From contig CP072535.1 in the NCBI GenBank assembly GCA_021730165.1, forward strand, positions 434,001 through 498,000: a stretch of DNA of 64,000 bases, given 5' to 3'. How positions within the stretch are numbered: position 1 is the first letter of the stretch; each line of letters opens with the position of its first letter. Source of the DNA: Candidatus Vesicomyidisocius sp. Pext_18_S21 (lineage in GTDB: Bacteria > Pseudomonadota > Gammaproteobacteria > PS1 > Pseudothioglobaceae). Below the pieces are notes generated by a model. That model had not been told where the DNA came from and did not search any database. It saw nothing but the letters and a program-made list of their open reading frames with translations. Below, one piece after another: positions 57,809 to 64,000 of this stretch. A program made the position numbers and the translations under genes.

Positions 57809-59911
57809 ATGAAATTGCCTGATAAAAGAATCCTGATAAGCGAGTTATGTAATACACTAGAAAACTATATGTCTAAAAAACAGGTTGAAGGTGTTTACCA
57901 GGCTTATATTGTTGCGGCAACAGCACATAATGGTCAATACAGACAGTCAGGTGAAGCTTATGTATTTCATCCTATATCAGTTGCTATGATTTTAGCAAAG
58001 TTGAAGCTAGACTATTGTTGTATTGTAGCAGCAATATTACATGATTGTATTGAGGATACTTCAGTCACTTATGAGCAAATTAAACGTGATTTTGGTGATG
58101 AAATTGCACATATTGTGGAAGGTGTCTCTAAGTTAACTGGGTTTAAATTTCATTCAAACACGGATAAGCAAGCACAAAATTTTAGAAAGTTACTATTGGC
58201 TATGAGTGGTGATATGCGAGTTATAGTAATCAAACTAGCAGATCGTTTACATAATATGCAAACACTTGGCTCTATGAACAGAGACAAGCAACTTAGAATT
58301 GCCAAAGAAACGGTAGAAATACATGCGCCCATCGCGCGTCGTTTAGATCTTAATAGTATTAGAGTTAAGTTGGATAATTTGTGCTTTGCTATTATTTATC
58401 CATTTCGTAATAGGGTTTTAGTGAGTCAAATTAAAAAACAATGTGGTAATCGCAAGAAAGTTATTAATCATATTGAGAATGAAATAAAGAACCGATTAAA
58501 TCAAGAAGGCTTGCCAAACGTTGAAATTAATGGTCGTAGAAAACAACCTTGTAGTATTTATAGAAAAATGAAAATCAAACATTTGAAGTTTTCTCAAGTA
58601 TTGGATATGTATGCACTTAGGGTTATTGTAGCTGATGTTGCGCAATGTTATCAATCCTTAGGTATTATTCATAATTTATACAAACCATTACCAGGTAAGT
58701 TTAAAGACTACATAGCATTACCAAAATCAAACGGTTATCAGTCGTTACACACGATATTATTTGGTTCTAATAAAATTTTTATTGAAGTGCAAATTCGTTC
58801 ATCTGATATGCATTTTATTTCAGAATATGGTATTGCTGCACATTGGCATTATAAGAGTGGTTCTAAACATAAATCAGCATTAGCTAATAACTGGTTGGGT
58901 TCGCTACTAGATATTCAACAAAATTCAGGTAGTTCTATTGAGTTTTTAGAAGAAACTAAGGCAGATTTATTTCCTTCTGAGGTATTTGTTTTTACTCCTG
59001 AAGGTGATATTATTCAATTACCTTATAAATCGACTGTGCTTGACTTTGCCTATATGGTACATACCAGTATCGGTAATCATACTCTTAGAGCTAAAATTGA
59101 TCAAGTTGTTACACCTATTTCTACCGAATTAAAATCAGGACAGACTATTGAAATTATTACCGACGATAAAGCTACTCCTAGATCTTCTTGGTTACAAATT
59201 GTTGTTACTATAAAAGCTAGATCTTCAATTAAAGCGTATCTTAAGAATGAGTCAGCCTCTGAATTAATTCAGTTAGGAGAGTATTTATTAACTAATGCAC
59301 TTGATTATCAAAATATAGATACAGATAATATTGATGAGCTTCAATGGATAAAATGTATTAAAGCGTTACATTGTAATTCTAAAGAAGATATGTACATGAA
59401 AATTGGACTTTCTGAGATTTTAGTATCAGTTGCACTGAACAAGTTGCAAGGAGATAATATCAAGAATGCAATTCAAAAGATTAGTATTTATAAAACTCAA
59501 GGAAAAGCTATTAGTTTTGCTTCTTGTTGTCATCCTATTCCTGGCGATAAAGTAGCTGGTGTTTTAACCACTTCTAAAGGTATGGTGGTACATAGACTGA
59601 TTTGTGCTAATTTAGCTCGTGCTAAAAGTAAAAATGCACAATGTCTTAACATTGATTGGCAAGCCAATGAGGATGAGGAATTTAAAGCAATGATTGACGT
59701 GGATGTTACCAACCAAAGAGGTACACTAGCCTCTATTACCAGTGTTATTTCAAAGATGAAGATTAATATTGAGTTTTTGGAGATTCAAGAAAAAAATAAT
59801 ACTATCAAATCACTTAATATAGTGATTAGTGTTGCAAATTTTAGTCAATTAAATCAAGTATTCGTACAATTAAAGACGTTAAAATTTGTTAGAGAGGTTA
59901 GTAGGATGTGA
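57809..59911 (+). CDS. spoT: Bifunctional (p)ppGpp synthetase/hydrolase SpoT (RSH)
   Basis: 700 residues, the E. coli SpoT length. Modules: HD hydrolase with YVFHPISVAMIL and AAILHDCIEDTSVTY near residue 75 (metal His-Asp intact), synthetase with GRRKQPCSIYRKMKIKHL and DMYALRVIV near residue 270, TGS with DFAYMVHTSIGNHT near residue 410, a conserved-Cys helical part (SFASCCHPIPGDKV), and C-terminal ACT (FKAMIDVDVTNQRGTLASI). Both catalytic halves look functional, so this single RSH probably serves all stringent control. rpoZ, gmk and trmH, its usual neighbours, are absent. Confidence 0.93.
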   Translation: MKLPDKRILISELCNTLENYMSKKQVEGVYQAYIVAATAHNGQYRQSGEAYVFHPISVAMILAKLKLDYCCIVAAILHDCIEDTSVTYEQIKRDFGDEIAHIVEGVSKLTGFKFHSNTDKQAQNFRKLLLAMSGDMRVIVIKLADRLHNMQTLGSMNRDKQLRIAKETVEIHAPIARRLDLNSIRVKLDNLCFAIIYPFRNRVLVSQIKKQCGNRKKVINHIENEIKNRLNQEGLPNVEINGRRKQPCSIYRKMKIKHLKFSQVLDMYALRVIVADVAQCYQSLGIIHNLYKPLPGKFKDYIALPKSNGYQSLHTILFGSNKIFIEVQIRSSDMHFISEYGIAAHWHYKSGSKHKSALANNWLGSLLDIQQNSGSSIEFLEETKADLFPSEVFVFTPEGDIIQLPYKSTVLDFAYMVHTSIGNHTLRAKIDQVVTPISTELKSGQTIEIITDDKATPRSSWLQIVVTIKARSSIKAYLKNESASELIQLGEYLLTNALDYQNIDTDNIDELQWIKCIKALHCNSKEDMYMKIGLSEILVSVALNKLQGDNIKNAIQKISIYKTQGKAISFASCCHPIPGDKVAGVLTTSKGMVVHRLICANLARAKSKNAQCLNIDWQANEDEEFKAMIDVDVTNQRGTLASITSVISKMKINIEFLEIQEKNNTIKSLNIVISVANFSQLNQVFVQLKTLKFVREVSRM

Positions 59912-59981
59912 TTAAACCACTAAATTTATACATAGTAAACCTTAGTTTGGTTAAAATTAAATTTTACCTCAAGGAACTTTT

Positions 59982-60176
59982 ATGAACTGGACAGATTCTT
60001 TAGATATTGCAATAGCCTTGGATGATGCTTATCCAAAGATAAATCCTTGTATTGTTAACTTTGTTGATCTTAGACAGATGGTTATTGCATTGAATGAATT
60101 CGATGATGATGTAAACAGATCAGGTGAAAAAATTCTTGAGGTTATTCAAATGAACTGGATAGAAGAAAGGGAATGA
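59982..60176 (+). CDS. iscX: IscX (Fe-S assembly adaptor)
   Basis: 64 residues. NWTDSLDIAIALDDAYPKINP and VNFVDLRQMVIALNEFDDD, ending QMNWIEER, is the full IscX (YfhJ) pattern, including the acidic residues that contact IscS. It tunes iron-sulfur cluster assembly. A strong ribosome binding site (AAGGA) is eight bases upstream. It is separated from the other isc genes and overlaps the start of the tolB remnant (ATGA), an unusual pairing. Confidence 0.93.
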   Translation: MNWTDSLDIAIALDDAYPKINPCIVNFVDLRQMVIALNEFDDDVNRSGEKILEVIQMNWIEERE

Positions 60177-61430
60177 AACGATTTATTGTTTTTATTTTAT
60201 CAGTTTATACAACCCTTTCTTGGGCGGTATTAGAAGTCACTATTTCCAAACAGGATAAAAATACTTTTCCTATTATTATTTCTGATTTTCTTGTTGTGGG
60301 TGATGCAAACCAAGGCAAAATCATCGCAAAAATTATACGTAATAATTTAGTGTTATTAATATAAATTATGTCATTATAAATGAATCTTCTATTTCATAAA
60401 TATAAGATAAAAAAAATTGAAGATATTGTACTAGGTAAAGTTATAAAAGATTAGTGAAAAAATCTTTAATATTGAGATTGAATTATTGGATTCTTATTCT
60501 AAGAAAACACTTTAATAAAGATAAATTTACTGTACATAATACTAGTATCAGAAGAGTTTCCCACTATTTATCTGATTAAATTTATCATCCCTTGCTAGGT
60601 AAAAGAGGATTTTTTAATATACATCTAGCCTATATTACCGTTTTTAATAAAGGTAAAGGTGAATGTGAATATCGTTTAGAGATATCAGATTATGATGCTT
60701 AAAATCACCAAACTATCTTAAAATCTAGAGAACCTCTTTTGTCCCATGTTTGGTCGCCTAAACAGGATAAGATTGTTTATGTATCTTTTAAAAACTCTTG
60801 TTCAGAGGTATTTATTTAATACCTATTTATACATAGGAAAATATAAAAACTGCTTTATTTTGATGACATTGCTTCATCACCTTCTTAGCATCTGAATGGT
60901 GAAATCCTCTTACTTACATTATCTAAAAATGGTAACAAAGATATTTATTCCTATCAGTTATCCTCTAAAAAATTAACACGCTTAACTATAGATATGGGTA
61001 TTGATACTGAAGCAAGCTATTTACCAGATGATAATAAAATTGTATTTACCTCTAATCGTTCTGAATAAATACAAGTTTATATTAAAGATTTAAAAACTAA
61101 TAAAATTAATAGAGTAACTTTTAAGGCAGATATAATGCCCAAACCGTTTTTTCACCTGATGGTAAAAGTTTGATTATGTTACATAAGATAGATCAAGATG
61201 ATCATATCGCTTTATTAGATATTGCTACTTAAAGACTTGCAGTCATGACTAATAATCAATTAGATGAATCTCCATCCTTCTCGCCAAATGGAGATATGAT
61301 TATCTTTGCTACTAACCAAGGTGGTTTGGAGTACTTTCTGTGGTTTCAATATGGAGTCGTCAAATTTTTCGAACTAACTAGCAAAGTGGGAGAAGTTAGA
61401 GAACCAAATTGCTCACATTATTTAAAATAG
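60173..61430 (+). pseudogene. tolB: Decayed tolB
   Basis: Begins intact with a signal peptide (MKRFIVFILSVYTTLSWA) and LEVTISKQDKNTFPIIISDF, as in TolB, and stops after 63 codons. Later frames carry TolB beta-propeller pieces: LAYITVFNKGKGECEYRLEI and SDYDA, SREPLLSHVWSPKQDKIVYV, LTLSKNGNKDIYSYQLSS, LTRLTIDMGIDTEASYLPDD, KIVFTSNRSE, and the last ~60 codons open with DESPSFSPNGDMIIFATNQG and REPNCSHYLK (family: FPAWSPYL). At least six stops or frame changes. TolB is the periplasmic hub of Tol-Pal; tolQRA are not upstream. Confidence 0.93.
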
Positions 61431-61441
61431 GAGTCGTTAAA

Positions 61442-62020
61442 ATGTTAAAATTAATATACTTACTAGTAGTAGCATTATTACTGTTGTCATCATGTTTATC
61501 TGGGAACGATTTGTATAGAAAAATATTACCTAAGTTAAGCGTAGTAGCATTGAAGATAAAATGGACAAACGTGTAAGAAAATGTTTTTAAGAGTGATAAA
61601 TCTAGCCTTATATCTCTCAGGATTGATGGCAGGATTACAAGTATACTAAATATTACTGAATCATTTATTGTAATAAGTTTTAGAAAAACTAATATTAACT
61701 TTATTTTGTATTTTTCTAACGATGGTACTGAGATTGATAAGACTTTAATTAAACAAATTATCAAAAGTACCAACTTTATGTGTAACAATCTAACACGTAA
61801 GATTTACGTCTAGAAGGTCATTCAGATGAACGTGGTACACGTGAATATAACTTAGCACTAGGTATGGTGCTTTAAATGTTAAAGAAGTATTAAGCTTGTA
61901 TGTTCTTTCTTCAAGAATTGAAGTATTAGTTTTGGTGAAGAAAAGCCCATGATGCTTCAACACGATGAAGGTGCATGACAGAAAAATAGGCGTGTTGAGT
62001 TTGTTTATCAAACAAATTTC
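61442..62020 (+). pseudogene. pal: Decayed pal (peptidoglycan-associated lipoprotein)
   Basis: Starts with a normal ribosome binding site (GGAG) and a lipoprotein signal with lipobox LLSSC, then stops after 44 codons. Later frames give LYFSNDGTEIDKTLIKQI, LEGHSDERGTREYNLALG (the OmpA-like peptidoglycan-binding motif), ALNVKEVLSLYVLSSRIEV, SFGEEKPM and, after a TGA in place of Trp, QKNRRVEFVY. At least four lesions. The final part is in the same frame as cpoB with no stop in between, so the original pal stop seems lost or the end has merged with the cpoB start. Confidence 0.92.
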
Positions 62021-62680
62021 ATGTATTATCTTAGTTTATTCATTTTTTTAAGTATTTTTATCTTACAAACTTCTTATGCAAGTATTAATACAGAAAAAGT
62101 AGTCATTAATTATAATCAAATTACGCGATTGCTTCTTAAAAATAAAATTTTAGTAGGTAAAATTAACTTGTTAGAACAACAGGAAAGAAGTACTGGAAAA
62201 AATAAAGAGTTGTTTAACTTAATTAATTATCAAAAATCCAGTGGTATAATTAAAGAAATCTCGTTTAAAACGAGAGAGTATGATAAAAAAGCCAAACGTG
62301 TTTATACGCAGGCTCGTAGTTTGCTAATAACAGAGCAATATGACCAAGCTATTAAGTTATTTAAGCAATATTTAGTAGATTATTCCAATAGTGGTTACAC
62401 TCCAGATCTGTACTACTGGCTAGCTAAATCTTATTTAGCTAAAGAAGATTTTCATAATGCTAGAAATACTTTTATTATATTTCAACAACAAAACCCATTG
62501 CATTATAAATTTTCAAACTCTTTATTTGAATTAGCTAAAGTATATATAAAGCTTAATAAACAAAACAAAGTACGTGGTTTATTAAGTACAATACTGGTGG
62601 AATTTCCTTCACATAAAGCAATTAATAGAGTTAAGCAACTACTTAGTAAAATCATCATTAAATCAAAGATTAATAATTAA
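62021..62680 (+). CDS. cpoB: CpoB/YbgF (Tol-Pal associated TPR protein)
   Basis: 219 residues (E. coli 263). A signal peptide (MYYLSLFIFLSIFILQTSYA), a short coiled-coil region, then TPR repeats: YTQARSLLITEQYDQAIKLF, YYWLAKSYLAKEDFHNARN and FELAKVYIKLNKQNKVRG. In E. coli CpoB couples Tol energy to PBP1B during septation. It is the only member of tolB-pal-cpoB still open here. The N-terminal trimerisation part is shortened, so it may be early in decay or have a separate role. The frame continues upstream into the pal remnant. Confidence 0.8.
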   Translation: MYYLSLFIFLSIFILQTSYASINTEKVVINYNQITRLLLKNKILVGKINLLEQQERSTGKNKELFNLINYQKSSGIIKEISFKTREYDKKAKRVYTQARSLLITEQYDQAIKLFKQYLVDYSNSGYTPDLYYWLAKSYLAKEDFHNARNTFIIFQQQNPLHYKFSNSLFELAKVYIKLNKQNKVRGLLSTILVEFPSHKAINRVKQLLSKIIIKSKINN

Positions 62681-62692
62681 CTATAAATTAAA

Positions 62693-63982
62693 GTGAAGGT
62701 TATATCTATTCCTGATATTAATTTAGATGCGTTATCTTACGCTAATCCTACACGTTATCCATTTTTATTAGAAAGTGTTAATCATAATTCTTCTAATCGT
62801 TTTTCGATATTATTTGCACATCCTGGTAAAAAAATTGTGTTGAATGACTTAGAAGAGTTTGATTTTTTAGATAAACTCACTGCTAGTATAGATGCACTAC
62901 TTATCTACAGTGATTTGCCTTTTACTGGCGGGTGGTTTGTATATCTCTCTTATGAATTAATTGGGCAAATAGAACCTACTTTAAAACAAATAATACATAC
63001 AAGTGATCAACCTATTGCTATGGCTGTGCAAATTCCAACAGCTATTATTATTGATCACATTAACCATCAGACCTATCTATTAGACCAATTTGATAGTAAA
63101 TATAGAATAGATCAAGTATTAGCAGATATCAAACAATTAAAGTTAATACCTGATTGTAAATTAACAGGTACTTTATATACTGAAGAAGAAGCTAAGTTTT
63201 TATCAGGTGTGGCAAAGAATCGTGAATATATTAAAGCAGGGGATGTTTTTCAAGTAAACCTTTCAAGACAATGGCAATACCAGTTAACTAATGATATCAC
63301 TCCAACTCAAATTTACCAAGCACTAAAAAGAACCAACCCCGCTCCATTTTCCGCACTGGTACAATTACAAACGTTTAGTATTATCTCTTCTTCCCCCGAA
63401 CGTTTATTTAGCGTGGATGGTAATGTCATACAAAGCAGACCTATTGCAGGTACTTACCCACGTGGTGTAGGTAGTGAAGATAAACGTCTAAAACAACAAC
63501 TCATTAACCACCCTAAAGAACGAGCAGAGCATATTATGCTACTTGATTTAGAGCGTAATGATTTGGGCAAGGTGTGTGAATACGGAAGTATCAAAATTGA
63601 TGAAATTATGGGTTTGGAAAGTTATCCATTTGTACATCATATCGTTTCAAATATCAAAGGAAAAATTAAACTAAACACTACTATTAAACACCTAATTAGT
63701 GCATTATTCCCAGGTGGGACTATTACTGGCTGTCCTAAGATTCGCTGTATGCAAATTATTCAAGAACTTGAACAAACTCCACGTCAATCATATACAGGAT
63801 CGTTAGGCTATGTTAGTAGTAATGGAAAAATGGACTTTAACATTCTTATTCGCACTATTAGCAAAGAAAACAATCTGCTAACTTTAAGGACAGGGTCTGG
63901 TATTGTGTTTGATTCTATTGCTAAACAAGAGTTAGAGGAAACTAAACATAAAGCCAAGGGTATGCTTCAAATTTTTGTATAA
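62693..63982 (+). CDS. pabB: Aminodeoxychorismate synthase component I (PabB-like)
   Basis: 429 residues with GTG start. Chorismate-binding family. The N-terminal part (PFTGGWFVYLSYELIGQIEP) is typical of PabB; the catalytic part has VFQVNLSRQWQYQL, SSSPERLFSV, SRPIAGTYPRG, HIMLLDLERNDLGKVC, LFPGGTITGCPKIRCMQIIQ and a final TGSGIVFDS. It makes 4-amino-4-deoxychorismate for folate together with PabA. The motif PIAGT is the anthranilate-synthase form rather than the PIKGT of E. coli PabB, so TrpE is the alternative; overall length and the N-terminus favour PabB. The stop is followed by 18 bases to the window end. Confidence 0.8.
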   Translation: MKVISIPDINLDALSYANPTRYPFLLESVNHNSSNRFSILFAHPGKKIVLNDLEEFDFLDKLTASIDALLIYSDLPFTGGWFVYLSYELIGQIEPTLKQIIHTSDQPIAMAVQIPTAIIIDHINHQTYLLDQFDSKYRIDQVLADIKQLKLIPDCKLTGTLYTEEEAKFLSGVAKNREYIKAGDVFQVNLSRQWQYQLTNDITPTQIYQALKRTNPAPFSALVQLQTFSIISSSPERLFSVDGNVIQSRPIAGTYPRGVGSEDKRLKQQLINHPKERAEHIMLLDLERNDLGKVCEYGSIKIDEIMGLESYPFVHHIVSNIKGKIKLNTTIKHLISALFPGGTITGCPKIRCMQIIQELEQTPRQSYTGSLGYVSSNGKMDFNILIRTISKENNLLTLRTGSGIVFDSIAKQELEETKHKAKGMLQIFV

Positions 63983-64000
63983 TATAATAAGATGTTGATT

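Noticed and set aside
60173..62010. TGA read as Trp (altered genetic code)
   Set aside because: Many intact genes use TGA as stop and TGG for Trp, and the affected genes also carry frameshifts and TAA/TAG stops.

Overview
The window looks like a piece of a small, strongly AT-rich gammaproteobacterial genome undergoing reduction. Almost every intact gene is single-copy housekeeping: aceE, pnp, guaB, valS, dnaX, gltX, glnD, trxA, rho, ispA, fabH/plsX, htpG, hemF, glnA, bioB, rib genes, metH, ssb, bamD, spoT. There is no phage, IS element, CRISPR array or tRNA. Long non-coding stretches turn out to hold decayed genes. Gene content, retained biosynthesis, a TusA-like sulfur carrier, a Gly/Asn/Tyr-rich secreted protein resembling sulfur-globule proteins, and decay of wall and division genes together suggest a thiotrophic endosymbiont near the SUP05 / vesicomyid-clam symbiont group (Ca. 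Ruthia, Ca. Vesicomyosocius). That placement is inference, not a database match.

Layout. 0-8 kb: 3' end of mgtE, an AlgC-type phosphomannomutase, rseC, aceE, pnp, then about 0.7 kb without a recognisable gene. 8.4-15.6 kb (minus strand): guaB, an SH3-domain protein, valS, then decayed recR and ybaB, then dnaX, which carries an A9 slippery tract. 15.6-16.7 kb: graveyard with a probable proB remnant. 16.7-20.1 kb (minus): dat, dacA, a truncated rodA pseudogene, and an Mth938-like gene. 20.1-29.2 kb (plus): Sel1 protein, gltX, glnD, trxA, rho, lptF, queF, pcnB. 29.6-34.6 kb: xseB-ispA facing a yceD-rpmF-plsX-fabH lipid operon, then plsC. 34.6-39.4 kb: gph pseudogene, YciK-type dehydrogenase, a suhB with altered metal ligands, trmJ, htpG. 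39.7-44 kb: tsaC-hemF-tusA-like, glnA with a clear promoter and terminator, bioB. 43.9-46.1 kb (minus): murG and ftsW pseudogenes. 46.2-50.5 kb: the ABC-F gene ybiT and the ribE-ribB-ribH-nusB cluster. 50.8-57.7 kb: B12-dependent metH, the sulfur-globule-like gene, ssb, an MFS carrier, bamD. 57.8-64 kb: spoT, iscX, tolB and pal pseudogenes, cpoB, pabB.

The main story is coordinated loss of the cell-wall, division and envelope-linking machinery. RodA, FtsW, MurG, TolB and Pal are all broken but still readable, while DacA, a D-amino-acid transaminase, BamD and CpoB remain open. RecR/YbaB decay, a gph remnant (phosphoglycolate phosphatase, notable if the host genome fixes CO2 by RuBisCO), and a SuhB with Asp-to-Asn changes at metal ligands show the same AT-ward erosion. 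Several nonsense codons are Trp TGG turned into TAG or TGA.

All assignments rest on reading motifs by eye. No alignment or database search was run. Boundaries of pseudogenes are approximate.
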